From Betaproteobacteria bacterium (lineage in GTDB: Bacteria > Acidobacteriota > Terriglobia > Acidiferrales > UBA7541), in contig CAJCHZ010000039.1 of the NCBI GenBank assembly GCA_903970165.1, forward strand, positions 62,001 to 126,000: a stretch of DNA of 64,000 bases, read 5' to 3'. Under the pieces are notes generated by a model that was not told the DNA's origin, searched no databases, and saw only the letters and a program-made list of their open reading frames with translations. The position numbers were made by a program, and so were the translations under genes. Shown here in pieces: positions 8,741-17,673 of the stretch. The stretch's first letter is position 1. Each line of letters begins with the position of its first letter.

Positions 8741-9982
8741 TTAGTATTTCACCAGCCGCGAAACCACATCATCCACCGTCACGGTTCCAATCGGGTGATT
8801 CTCCTCATTCACGACCGTCAGCATCCGCAGATTGTATTTGTCGAACAGCTCAAACACGTCCTGCTCCTTGGCGTCCGCGGCGATGCTCAGAAGCGGCTCA
8901 CTTTTCAGTTCTGTCATGGTCTGCTCCGGAGCCGCCAGCAGCAAGCGCGCGACGGAAACCGTGCCGGAAAACTCCGCGTTCTTGGTCACCAGAACTATGG
9001 TGTCGAGCTGCTCCAGATTCAGCTCCTGGCCGCGGATCCAGCCAAGCACTTCCTCGCGATGCGAGGTTTCCCCCACGAAGACGTACTGCGTGTTCATCAT
9101 GCCGCCTGCCGTGGATGGATCGAAGGAAAGCAGTTCGCGGACTTCATCGGCTTCTTGGCCGGGCATTTCTTCCAGCAATTCCTCCGACGTTTCCTTCGGC
9201 AAGTCGGCAAGCAGGTCAGCGGCAGCGTCCGGAGCCATCTCTTCGAGGATGTCCGCGGCCTTCTCCGGGTCGAGTTTTTCGACGATTTGTGTGGTCAGCC
9301 GCTCGTCAAGCTCGGCAAGCACGGCGGCGGCCGTCTCTTCGTCGAGCGAGGCGATGATTCCCTGCCGCTCCGAGGCGGAAAGGTGCTCCATGATTTCGGC
9401 GAGGTCGGCTGGGTGCAGATCTTCCAGCTTTTCGTGAGAAATGCGCAGCTTTACGCGACGCATGGGGTCGGATTCGATCAGGTTCACGAACTCCCAGCGA
9501 ATGGCGCTTTGCGGCAGCTTGCGTTGCAGCTTGCGAATCACTCCTGGCGAGACGACTCCCTGCAGAAGCCTGCGGACGGCCCCGGGAAGGCCGACATCCA
9601 CTTGGGTTACCCGCAGTTCGGTATTCCCGTTGGTGCGTTGCTCGGTCAGGTCCACATCGTTTACGCGAACGACTTTGCGGCCTTGCGTGTCAATGATTTG
9701 CTGGTCCATCAGGTCCTTGCGGACCGCCAGCAGCGCTTCGTTGGGTTCGTAGAGTTGCAAGGCGCGTTCGCCAACGCTCAGGCGCATCGTGCCGGGAGCA
9801 AACGTGGCAACCTGATCGTGGCGGGCGATCAAAGGCTGAAACTTTCCGCGGGAGAGCAAAAAATGAGACACACGATTGGACGCCTGCGACGGCTCGATAA
9901 AGAATTCGCGCACCCGGCCGACGAAGTTACCTTGTGAGTCGTAGGCTTCCGCGCCCATCAGTTCTGTGGCGTAGATTTCCAT
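8741..9982 (-). CDS. PRC-barrel / MgtE N-domain / CBS protein without a membrane domain
   Basis: A 413-residue soluble protein. Residues 1-80 and about 88-140 look like two PRC-barrel segments. Residues 190-290 form the right-handed MgtE N-domain (HPADLAEIMEHL, EKAADILEEM, AADLLADL). Residues 293-413 form a CBS pair, and the chain stops right after it. Full MgtE proteins continue into five membrane helices, which are absent here. In MgtE, the N and CBS domains sense Mg2+ and gate the pore. Here they may regulate the NRAMP-like transporter encoded 21 bases downstream (inference). A long leader with a terminator precedes it. Confidence 0.88.
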   Translation of the reverse strand: MEIYATELMGAEAYDSQGNFVGRVREFFIEPSQASNRVSHFLLSRGKFQPLIARHDQVATFAPGTMRLSVGERALQLYEPNEALLAVRKDLMDQQIIDTQGRKVVRVNDVDLTEQRTNGNTELRVTQVDVGLPGAVRRLLQGVVSPGVIRKLQRKLPQSAIRWEFVNLIESDPMRRVKLRISHEKLEDLHPADLAEIMEHLSASERQGIIASLDEETAAAVLAELDERLTTQIVEKLDPEKAADILEEMAPDAAADLLADLPKETSEELLEEMPGQEADEVRELLSFDPSTAGGMMNTQYVFVGETSHREEVLGWIRGQELNLEQLDTIVLVTKNAEFSGTVSVARLLLAAPEQTMTELKSEPLLSIAADAKEQDVFELFDKYNLRMLTVVNEENHPIGTVTVDDVVSRLVKY

Positions 9983-10374
9983 GGCGATGCCTTTCCAAAC
10001 AGCTTGCAGAGAGGCGACTGACGGAGAGCCTTTCTGCCTTCAAATCATCTAAAAAACAAAAAGCCCGCGAAACCGAAATGACCTCGGCCGCGGGCAAGTG
10101 CCTGAAGAAAATGGACTTACCGTTAGCCCAATGCAGACCCTCCCCAGCCTACCGCCTGCGGGAGGCGATGCGCCTCGCGCGAAGTAGATCCATCGTAGTT
10201 CTCAAACCTTGCCGCCGAAAATCGCTCCGGGTGGAAGCGACCGGGGCCAGGCTCGAGTTCGTTGGACGTGCACATCGGAAGAGAATCCGCCTTAAGCGCT
10301 GGCAACGTTCATCGGCGCTTGCACGTGGCCGCTTAAGGGAGCAATTGCGCTGCCACTTTGCGGTCACACGAGAA
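9983..10374 (-). promoter_or_regulatory. Long structured leader, candidate cis-regulatory RNA
   Basis: About 390 transcribed bases between the predicted promoter and the ATG hold no convincing ORF. A perfect 9-base stem CCTTAAGCG/CGCTTAAGG (arms at 10290-10298 and 10330-10338) encloses a second imperfect helix. An intrinsic terminator ends the leader. I compared it by eye with the M-box and yybP-ykoY consensus sequences and could not match either. Confidence 0.5.
10051..10095 (-). terminator. Intrinsic terminator inside the metal-operon leader
   Basis: Read on the minus strand, a GCCCGCG...CGCGGGC stem is followed by a T-rich run (TTTTTGTTTTTT). It sits about 70 bases before the ATG of the PRC/MgtE-N/CBS gene and well after the predicted promoter. 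It would therefore stop transcription before the operon unless prevented. Confidence 0.75.
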
Positions 10375-10403
10375 GTGATAAGCCGGGTGCGATTCAATGT
10401 CAA
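10375..10403 (-). promoter_or_regulatory. Sigma70-like promoter of the metal operon
   Basis: On the minus strand, TTGACA (10398-10403) is followed after exactly 17 bases by TATCAC (10375-10380). It lies between the stop of the CYTH gene and the leader, so the metal operon need not depend on the upstream gene. Confidence 0.6.
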
Positions 10404-10452
10404 GAACAAATGACTTAGTTTTGAAGATTTTTATCCGTTTTGTTTCGGTGAG

Positions 10453-11124
10453 CTACTTTGTTCGTTCGAACACCATGTCGCCGGGCTTTTGGCCGCGCTG
10501 GCGGCAGTCTTCGAAGTAAAGAGACAGATAATTTTGGAGGATGTAGTCGCGGGTCGAATAGCCAAGCTTCTTGGCGGCACGGTCAATTGCCTCGGCCGGG
10601 CCTTCCAATTCAACAAATGTGCCAATACAGGTCTCGTCCAGTTCGATTAGCAAACCCTTAGCCCAGCGGACCGAAGCGGGGAGGCGAAAGGTGGTGCGGT
10701 ACTTTTCGTAGCGGAACCAGCCTTTCATTCCAAGGCCTTCGAAGATTCTTGCGAGGTCGATGGCGCTGGTTACTTCCAGCTCGAGTTCTTCCCGCACTTT
10801 GTGGCGATTCGGTTGTCGCGCGGGGTTGGCAGGCGCACTTGTTTCCGCGATGGGCCGTTTAAAAGTCAGGAGGAACCGCTGTGGCTTGCCTGGCCTGGAG
10901 CTATTGGTACGGCGTCTTTTTGTTTTGGGTTGGAGAGTCTCGGTTCGAATGCGCAACAACTGCCCATTTTTCGCAAGAGCGCGCTCCGGGGTGTCGAAGA
11001 GGACATTCCACTCATGCACGCGGCCCGATCCAGTGCCAACGAGTTCCGCGCCAAGGTGCTTTAATTTGAGCCGGAAGGCTTTTGCTTCGGTGATTTTCAG
11101 CTTGATTTCGATTTCCTGCGCCAT
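10453..11124 (-). CDS. CYTH-domain protein (class IV adenylate cyclase / triphosphatase type)
   Basis: A 223-residue CYTH protein. The N-terminal ExExK signature reads EIEIKLKI. Charged strands typical of the triphosphate tunnel follow (LRIRTE, LLTFKRP, REELELEV, ELDETCIGTFVELEG). The family hydrolyses or cyclises nucleoside or inorganic triphosphates; which reaction applies here cannot be told. The ATG at 11124 is preceded by AAGGAGG, and this is chosen over a start eight codons further upstream. It is divergent from the S9 peptidase gene. Confidence 0.85.
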   Translation of the reverse strand: MAQEIEIKLKITEAKAFRLKLKHLGAELVGTGSGRVHEWNVLFDTPERALAKNGQLLRIRTETLQPKTKRRRTNSSRPGKPQRFLLTFKRPIAETSAPANPARQPNRHKVREELELEVTSAIDLARIFEGLGMKGWFRYEKYRTTFRLPASVRWAKGLLIELDETCIGTFVELEGPAEAIDRAAKKLGYSTRDYILQNYLSLYFEDCRQRGQKPGDMVFERTK

Positions 11125-11171
11125 TGCCCTCCTTGGGGCCGCGTTCACATGGCTTTCACCTGCCGCTGACT

Positions 11172-11188
11172 TCCGTTAGTATAACGGA
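11172..11188. promoter_or_regulatory. Palindrome TCCGTTA-N3-TAACGGA between divergent genes
   Basis: Perfect 7-base arms in the intergenic region between the CYTH gene (minus) and the S9 peptidase gene (plus). On the minus strand it contains TATACT, a possible -10 box, so it could be an operator over a promoter. Confidence 0.35.
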
Positions 11189-11278
11189 CGAACGCAATTC
11201 ACCTTGCAAGCGTGACCCCGGCGAAGTCCGGCGCAAGCCCGGCGCCCATCCCGCCGCGCGCACCAGATCAAGAGAGTT

Positions 11279-13528
11279 ATGAACCCAGACGCAAAAGCAA
11301 CAGCGCCCGCTTTTTTGGACGAGACGGCCGGCAATTCACCTATTAGATCCATTACGCCGCCGCTCGCCCGCCGCGAACCGCTTGAGCACGTGATCCATGA
11401 CGACCGCAGGGTGGACCATTACGCCTGGTTGCGGCAAAAAGAGAATCCTGAGGTCATCGCCTACCTGGAGTCGGAAAACGCTTATACCGACGCGGTTCTG
11501 GAGCCTACGCAAGCACTTCAGGAGACGCTCTATCAGGAGATGCTTGGCAGAATTCTTCAGACCGACGTGTCGGTTCCCTACGGGCTGCGCGGGTATCTCT
11601 ACTTCACGGCAACGGAAGAGGGCAAACAGTATCCAGTACATTGCCGCCGATTTGCCACCGAAGGTTCGCTCGACGAGGTGCTTCTGGACCTGAATCGCCT
11701 GGCGGAAGGACACGCTTTTTTGGGCTTGGGAGCGTTCGATGTCACTGATGACAATCATTTGCTGGCTTATGCGCTCGACACCACCGGCTTCCGGCAATAT
11801 ACGCTGCAGATTAAGAACCTGTGGAGCGGTGAGCTTTTTCCGCAAAAGATGGAGCGCGTAACCAGCGCGGCGTGGGCAGCGGATAATCGCACGCTTTTCT
11901 ATACCGTGGAAGACGAAACGACCAAGCGCTCGCACCGGCTTTACCGGCACATTGTGGGCTCGGGCGAGCCGGATGCGCTGATTTATGAGGAGGCCGACGA
12001 GCGCTTCCGGCTGGAAATCGAGCGAACGCGAAGCGGGGCGTTTCTGCTCTTGACGATTGCAAGCCACACCACGACGGAGGTGCGGTTTCTGGCCGCGAGC
12101 CAGCCGCTTGGCGAATTTCGCTTCATCGCTCCGCGCGAGGCTGAGCATGAATATCATGTGGATCATCATCCCAATCCTCTGACGCGGGAAAATCGCGGCA
12201 CGAATCCTTTTGATACAGGCGGGTATTTTTTAATCCGCACCAATTCAGGTGGTCGGACGTTCCGGCTTGTGAGCGCGCCTGTCGCCGATCCTCGGCGGTC
12301 GAAGTGGCGTGAAATCGTTGGCAACCGACCGGACGTGATGATCGCCGGATTGGATACGTTTCGCTCGCATCTTGTTCTGTTGGAGCGGGAGGGCGGGCTG
12401 CCTTATCTGCGAATTGTGGATTTATCGCTCGAGGCGCCCAATGCGTTGGCTGCGTCACACCGCATCGAAATGCCGGAAGCTGCTTACAACGCCGCACTTG
12501 GAAACAACCCCGAGTTCGACGCGGATTTTGTGCGTTTCCAATACGAATCTTTCGTTACCCCGCGTTCCGTCTTCGATTACGACGTGCGCACGCGCGAACG
12601 CGAGGTGCGCAAAGTGCAGCCCGTGCTTGGCGGGTATGACGCTGCGCAATATGTGATTGAGCGCCTGCACGTCCCGGTGCCGACAGAAGAGGCAGTTAAG
12701 GATGCCCTGGCGGATCAGGGCGGCGCTACACGAGACTCTGCAACGGACTCTCGACTGGGTGTCACCCGTGTGCCGATCTCCGTTGTTTATCGCAGGGACA
12801 CACCGCGTGATGGCACCGCTCCGCTACTGCTTTACGGTTACGGCAGCTACGGCATCTCGATGCCCTTGAGTTTTAGTTCGAACCGGTTGAGCCTGCTAAA
12901 CCGCGGCGTTATTTATGCCGTCGCGCACATCCGCGGGGGTGGCGAGCTCGGCAAGCCGTGGCACGATGGCGGACGGCTGCATAAGAAGCGAAATACTTTT
13001 CACGATTTCATTGCCGCGGCGGAATATTTGATCGCCGGGGGATACACTTCTGCGCAAAAGCTGGTTATCGAAGGCGGCAGCGCCGGTGGTTTGCTGATGG
13101 GCGCCACCGCGAATATGCGTCCCGATCTTTTCCGCATGGTCATCAGCCACGTCCCGTTTGTGGATGTCCTGAATACAATGCTGGATGCTTCGCTGCCGTT
13201 AACGGTGGGCGAGTATGAAGAATGGGGCGACCCGCGCATCGCCGATGATTATTTTTACATGAAGAGCTACTGCCCTTACACAAACCTCGAAGCGAAGGAT
13301 TATCCCACGATGCTGGTGAAAACCGGACTGAACGATAGCCAGGTGATGTACTGGGAACCGGCAAAATATGTTTCAAAGCTCCGTGCACTGAAAACGGATA
13401 CGAACCCGCTGCTCTTTAAAATCAACATGGGAGCAGGTCATGGGGGTGCTTCCGGACGCTACGATTATCTGCGCGAAATCGCGCTCGATTACGCGTTTCT
13501 ACTCACGGAACTTGGCGTTCGCGAATGA
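11279..13528 (+). CDS. S9 family oligopeptidase (protease II type)
   Basis: A 749-residue prolyl-oligopeptidase family serine peptidase, closest in layout to oligopeptidase B. The first 440 or so residues form the beta-propeller lid, with the DHYAWLR opening. The alpha/beta-hydrolase domain holds GGSAGG (nucleophile Ser), the Asp in LNDSQV, and the His in GAGHGG. The GGELGKPWHDGGR motif is the family's. There is no signal peptide, so a cytoplasmic role in trimming short basic peptides is likely. mutS begins four bases downstream. Confidence 0.93.
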   Translation: MNPDAKATAPAFLDETAGNSPIRSITPPLARREPLEHVIHDDRRVDHYAWLRQKENPEVIAYLESENAYTDAVLEPTQALQETLYQEMLGRILQTDVSVPYGLRGYLYFTATEEGKQYPVHCRRFATEGSLDEVLLDLNRLAEGHAFLGLGAFDVTDDNHLLAYALDTTGFRQYTLQIKNLWSGELFPQKMERVTSAAWAADNRTLFYTVEDETTKRSHRLYRHIVGSGEPDALIYEEADERFRLEIERTRSGAFLLLTIASHTTTEVRFLAASQPLGEFRFIAPREAEHEYHVDHHPNPLTRENRGTNPFDTGGYFLIRTNSGGRTFRLVSAPVADPRRSKWREIVGNRPDVMIAGLDTFRSHLVLLEREGGLPYLRIVDLSLEAPNALAASHRIEMPEAAYNAALGNNPEFDADFVRFQYESFVTPRSVFDYDVRTREREVRKVQPVLGGYDAAQYVIERLHVPVPTEEAVKDALADQGGATRDSATDSRLGVTRVPISVVYRRDTPRDGTAPLLLYGYGSYGISMPLSFSSNRLSLLNRGVIYAVAHIRGGGELGKPWHDGGRLHKKRNTFHDFIAAAEYLIAGGYTSAQKLVIEGGSAGGLLMGATANMRPDLFRMVISHVPFVDVLNTMLDASLPLTVGEYEEWGDPRIADDYFYMKSYCPYTNLEAKDYPTMLVKTGLNDSQVMYWEPAKYVSKLRALKTDTNPLLFKINMGAGHGGASGRYDYLREIALDYAFLLTELGVRE

Positions 13529-13532
13529 AGTA

Positions 13533-16274
13533 ATGACTGAGCCTACTTCACCCCTGATGCAGCAGTACCACGGGATCAAAACGCGTTATCCGCACGCCCT
13601 GTTGCTTTTCCGCCTGGGCGATTTCTACGAACTCTTCTATGAAGACGCGATACTTGCTTCCCGCGAACTGCAAATTACGCTGACTTCACGCAACCGCGAA
13701 AAAGGACAGCCCATACCGATGTGCGGCGTTCCCTATCACGCCGCGGATGGTTACATCGCACGGCTAATCCGCGGCGGGTTTAAAGTTGCCATCTGCGATC
13801 AGATGGAACTGCCTGGGCCGGGCAAGAAATTGGTGCGGCGCGAGGTCGTGCGAGTCATTACTCCGGGCACGGCCACCGATGTCTCCGTTCTCGAAGCGCG
13901 CGAAAATAATTATTTGGCGGCCGTTGCGAAACACTCTTCCGGGTCGCCGGTTGGACTGGCATTTGTGGACCTTTCCACTGGCGAATTCCATTCCACGGAA
14001 TTTTCCGGCGCGGATGCCGACGAGGCGCTGCGCGACGAACTGCAACTTCTTCATCCCCGCGAAACGCTCCTTCCCCGCCCGCAGCAGCTCTTTGAAACCT
14101 CGAAGACCTCTCTCCTTGAAGGGACAGGCGGCGTCGAAAGCCGTCTCGAAGACTGGATTTTCCAGCGCGATTACGCCGAGCGGATCTTGCGCGAACAATT
14201 CGGCGTCGCGGAGCTTACCAGCTTCGACCTGGACGACCACCCGCAAGCGCTGGCAGCGGCTGGAGCGATCGTTCACTATCTGCGCGAAAATGCGGCGCGC
14301 GGCGCGGATAGCGCTGCGGGATCGGCAAACGCGCAGCCGCCGAGCGTTGAAGCGCTCCAGCATCTCGACCGGGTCCGCTATTACGAACAGCACGATACGC
14401 TGGTCCTTGACCCCGTTTCCGTGCGCAATCTCGAGCTGATCACACCGATTTTCACGGAGGAATCCTCGCGCGGCGGGGCGGTGACGCTCGTCGGCGCATT
14501 GGACGCGACCGTCACCGGCATGGGCGCGCGCCTTCTGCGCTCATGGATCCTTCGGCCCCTGCTGGATCGCGACGCCATTGAAGCCCGGCTCGAATGCGTG
14601 GGGCACCTCCTGCAACAAACCGTGGTCCGCGGCGAAATCAGAAAAGAGTTGCGCGGCATACAGGACCTTGAGCGCCTGACCAGCCGCATTACGCTTGGCC
14701 TGGCCTCGCCACGCGAACTTGTCGCCCTGCGCAAGTCGTTGGCGCAACTCCCTGTATTGAGAAATTTCGTGACGCCGCCGCCGGTGGGAGGCAGCGCGCT
14801 GCTGCGTCATCTTCACGACGAAATCGACGAGCTTAATGACGTCCGCGAACGCCTGGAACGATGCATCGCCGATGAGCCTCCGGCGCTGGCCACCGATCCC
14901 GGGATCATTCGCTCCGGCTGCGACGGCGAACTGGACGAACTCCGCAATCTAAGCCAGCACAGCAAACAAATCATCGCCGCGATGGAAGATCGCGAGAGAA
15001 AACGCACCGGCATCGCCTCTCTGAAGATTCGCTTTAACCAGATTTTCGGCTATTACATGGAGATCTCAAAGCCAAATCTCCATCTCGCGCCCGCGGACTA
15101 CGAACGCAAGCAGACGCTCGTAAACGCGGAACGATTTACGTCACCCGAACTGAAAGAATACGAACGGAAGATTCTTGCAGCGGACGAACGCATCCTTGAG
15201 ATCGAGCGCCAGCTCTTCATCGAAATTCGCTCCAGCATAGCCACCAAGGCAGCACGCTTGCGCCGCACCGCGGCAGCTGTCGCTCAATTGGATGTGCTGA
15301 CATGTTTTGCCAAACTGGCCGCTGACCGCGGCTACGCGCGGCCAGACTTCAACGGCACGGGCGAATTGTTAATTGTAGGAGGCCGCCATCCTGTGATCGA
15401 AGAGTTGCTGCGCCAGCGTGGCGAGCGCTTCGTTCCAAACGATCTTTGCTTCGAGCCGGCGCGCCAGCAACTTCTGCTCATAACCGGCCCGAACATGGGC
15501 GGCAAGTCGACGTATCTTCGTCAAGCGGCGCTAATAGTGCTGATGGCGCAGATGGGGTGTTTTGTCCCGGCGCGCCAGGCGAAACTTCCGATTACGGACC
15601 GCATCTTCACGCGCATCGGCGCGAGCGACAATCTGGCTCGTGGGCGCTCGACATTTCTGGTCGAAATGAGCGAAGTCGCCGCCATTCTTCATCACGCAAC
15701 GCCGTCAAGCCTCGTCCTTCTCGATGAAGTTGGCCGGGGCACCGCAACGTTTGACGGTCTTTCCATCGCGTGGGCCGTCGTCGAGCATCTGCAAAAACAC
15801 ACTCGCGCGCGGACGCTCTTCGCCACCCACTACCACGAACTCACCGAGCTCGCCGACCTCCTCACAGGCGTTCAGAACGTCCACGTCTCAGTGAAAGAGA
15901 CGCCCAACGAAATTATCTTCCTGCGCCGAGTCGAGCCTGGCAGCGCCGACAAAAGCTACGGCATCGAAGTCGCCCGCCTCGCGGGTCTTCCCCGCAGTGT
16001 CATCGAACGCGCCCGTGAAGTTCTGAAGAAACATGAACAGAGCGAGCACGCCCTAAGCGAGACGCTTTCTCCCGGTGCGCTCGAAGAGACGATAGCTGGC
16101 GCAAACGGTGCCCCTGCTTCGACTTCTCCGCATCGCCGTAATGGCCACCAGGAAGTCCTCTTCACCGCGCTGGATCGCGCAGTGCTGGACAAGCTTCGCG
16201 ACTCCGACCTTGATCAGCTCAAACCGATCGACGCCCTAAACCTTCTCGCGGAACTCAAAAAACAGATTTCTTAG
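13533..16274 (+). CDS. mutS: DNA mismatch repair protein MutS
   Basis: A 913-residue mismatch-recognition ATPase. The N-terminal DNA-binding domain has the Phe-X-Glu mismatch motif in GDFYELFYEDA. The ATPase has Walker A GPNMGGKST (about residue 652), Walker B LVLLDEVGRGT, and the helix-turn-helix end. The ATG at 13533 is preferred over the longer open frame that overlaps the upstream gene, since MTEP...LMQQY is the usual MutS start. Length and domain order are normal. A mutL partner is not in the window. Confidence 0.97.
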   Translation: MTEPTSPLMQQYHGIKTRYPHALLLFRLGDFYELFYEDAILASRELQITLTSRNREKGQPIPMCGVPYHAADGYIARLIRGGFKVAICDQMELPGPGKKLVRREVVRVITPGTATDVSVLEARENNYLAAVAKHSSGSPVGLAFVDLSTGEFHSTEFSGADADEALRDELQLLHPRETLLPRPQQLFETSKTSLLEGTGGVESRLEDWIFQRDYAERILREQFGVAELTSFDLDDHPQALAAAGAIVHYLRENAARGADSAAGSANAQPPSVEALQHLDRVRYYEQHDTLVLDPVSVRNLELITPIFTEESSRGGAVTLVGALDATVTGMGARLLRSWILRPLLDRDAIEARLECVGHLLQQTVVRGEIRKELRGIQDLERLTSRITLGLASPRELVALRKSLAQLPVLRNFVTPPPVGGSALLRHLHDEIDELNDVRERLERCIADEPPALATDPGIIRSGCDGELDELRNLSQHSKQIIAAMEDRERKRTGIASLKIRFNQIFGYYMEISKPNLHLAPADYERKQTLVNAERFTSPELKEYERKILAADERILEIERQLFIEIRSSIATKAARLRRTAAAVAQLDVLTCFAKLAADRGYARPDFNGTGELLIVGGRHPVIEELLRQRGERFVPNDLCFEPARQQLLLITGPNMGGKSTYLRQAALIVLMAQMGCFVPARQAKLPITDRIFTRIGASDNLARGRSTFLVEMSEVAAILHHATPSSLVLLDEVGRGTATFDGLSIAWAVVEHLQKHTRARTLFATHYHELTELADLLTGVQNVHVSVKETPNEIIFLRRVEPGSADKSYGIEVARLAGLPRSVIERAREVLKKHEQSEHALSETLSPGALEETIAGANGAPASTSPHRRNGHQEVLFTALDRAVLDKLRDSDLDQLKPIDALNLLAELKKQIS

Positions 16275-16350
16275 TCCGTGGGAATGCCGGAACGCGGCGA
16301 GCCCGCCTCTAACGCTTGTTTGAAGATGCGTTCACTCTTTATCTCCGTCT

Positions 16351-16390
16351 CGCACTCTCTGCCCTGTGTTCTCGGTGCCCTCTGTGCTTA
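16351..16390 (-). repeat. CTCTGTG-type dispersed repeat, copy 1
   Basis: A CTCTGCCCTGTGTTCTCGGT-like stretch upstream of anmK. Related stretches occur near 28004, 28942 and 30688. In the reverse direction they translate to NTEFAEGTEK-like text. Confidence 0.5.
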
Positions 16391-16406
16391 AATTCACTCA
16401 CGGAAG

Positions 16407-17588
16407 ATGAAACGCAAACCCATGCTCGTTCTCGGCCTTATGTCCGGTACTTCCGCCGACGGTATTGACGTGGCCCTCGCGCGGATCTCGGGCGCTCCTC
16501 CGCGCCTAAAAGCGAAGCTCTTAGACCGCACCTCGAGCAAATTTCCCCCTTCGCTACGGAAGGAAATTCTTCGTGTGGCCGAGCAGCATCCCCTCACTGC
16601 CGGTGAACTGAGCCAGCTAAATTTTCGTTTGGGAGAAGTTTTCGGTGAAGCTGCGCTTGCTGCGTGCCACCGCTTCCGCATTTCACCGAGCCGCGTCGCA
16701 TTGATTGGCAGCCACGGCCAAACCATCTTCCATCAAGGGGATCCGGTGCCGTCTTTGGGGCGCGCGACCGCTTCCACGTTGCAAATCGGCGAGCCATCGG
16801 TCATTGCCGCTCGCACAGGCATCACCACGGTTGGCGATTTTCGCCCTGCGGACATCGCACTTGGTGGCCAGGGCGCGCCGCTCGTGCCTTATGCCGATTA
16901 TCTTCTCTATCGCCACAAAAAACTCGGGCGCGTTTCGCTGAATCTGGGAGGCATTGCGAATGTAACCGTGATTCCCGCGTCGGCAAGGCCCGAACGAATC
17001 GTCGCCTTCGATACGGGCACAGCCAATATTCTAATCGACGCGCTCGTCGCGCATTTCACTCATGGACGCCAGCGTTTTGACAAGGACGCTCGGCTTGCGC
17101 AAACCGGCCGCTCCATCCCAGCGGTCATCGATGAATTGATGCGCGATCCTTATCTAAAACTCGCTCCGCCTAAATCCACCGGCCGCGAATACTACGGCCA
17201 CGCCTACGTGAAAAGAGTTCTGGCGCTGGGCCGCCGCCATCGCGCCCAGCCAAATGATTTAATTCGCGCTGCAACTATTTTCAGCGCGCTTTCGGTCGTC
17301 GACGGGCTTAACCGTTTTGTGCTGCCCAAAACAAAAATCCAACAGCTCGTCGTCTCTGGCGGCGGTGCGAGCAATCCCCTGCTGCTGGCCCAACTCTGCG
17401 CCGCACTCACGAACATCGAAGTTTTGCCTTCTGCACGTTTCGGAATTCCCGAGGAGGCTAAGGAAGCCTTTGCGTTCGCGCTGATGGCCTACGAAACGTT
17501 TCATCAACGCCCATCGAATCTTCCCTCCGCAACGGGCGCCAGTCATCCAGCCGTTCTTGGTAAAATCTGCTATGCGCCGCTGAGATAA
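16407..17588 (+). CDS. anmK: Anhydro-N-acetylmuramic acid kinase
   Basis: A 393-residue ASKHA-fold kinase that opens and phosphorylates 1,6-anhydro-MurNAc during cell-wall recycling. It begins with the family signature LGLMSGTSADGIDVAL. It also has GSHGQTIFH, NLGGIANVT, FDTGTANILID and the C-terminal SGGGASNPLLL loop. Length is normal. No other recycling genes are adjacent. Confidence 0.96.
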   Translation: MKRKPMLVLGLMSGTSADGIDVALARISGAPPRLKAKLLDRTSSKFPPSLRKEILRVAEQHPLTAGELSQLNFRLGEVFGEAALAACHRFRISPSRVALIGSHGQTIFHQGDPVPSLGRATASTLQIGEPSVIAARTGITTVGDFRPADIALGGQGAPLVPYADYLLYRHKKLGRVSLNLGGIANVTVIPASARPERIVAFDTGTANILIDALVAHFTHGRQRFDKDARLAQTGRSIPAVIDELMRDPYLKLAPPKSTGREYYGHAYVKRVLALGRRHRAQPNDLIRAATIFSALSVVDGLNRFVLPKTKIQQLVVSGGGASNPLLLAQLCAALTNIEVLPSARFGIPEEAKEAFAFALMAYETFHQRPSNLPSATGASHPAVLGKICYAPLR

Positions 17589-17673
17589 AACGCCGGTATC
17601 TCGGCGACTCCCTCATAACGCAACAACAAGCACGGAGCAAAAGTAATTCAGCAAAAATAGAGCGAGTAAGCGC

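Noticed and set aside
9983..10374. M-box or yybP-ykoY riboswitch as a firm assignment
   Set aside because: The conserved core sequences of these classes could not be found by eye. The leader is reported only as an unassigned candidate.
10123..10413. Short open frames within the metal-operon leader
   Set aside because: They lack ribosome binding sites and family similarity, and they overlap the stem and promoter elements.
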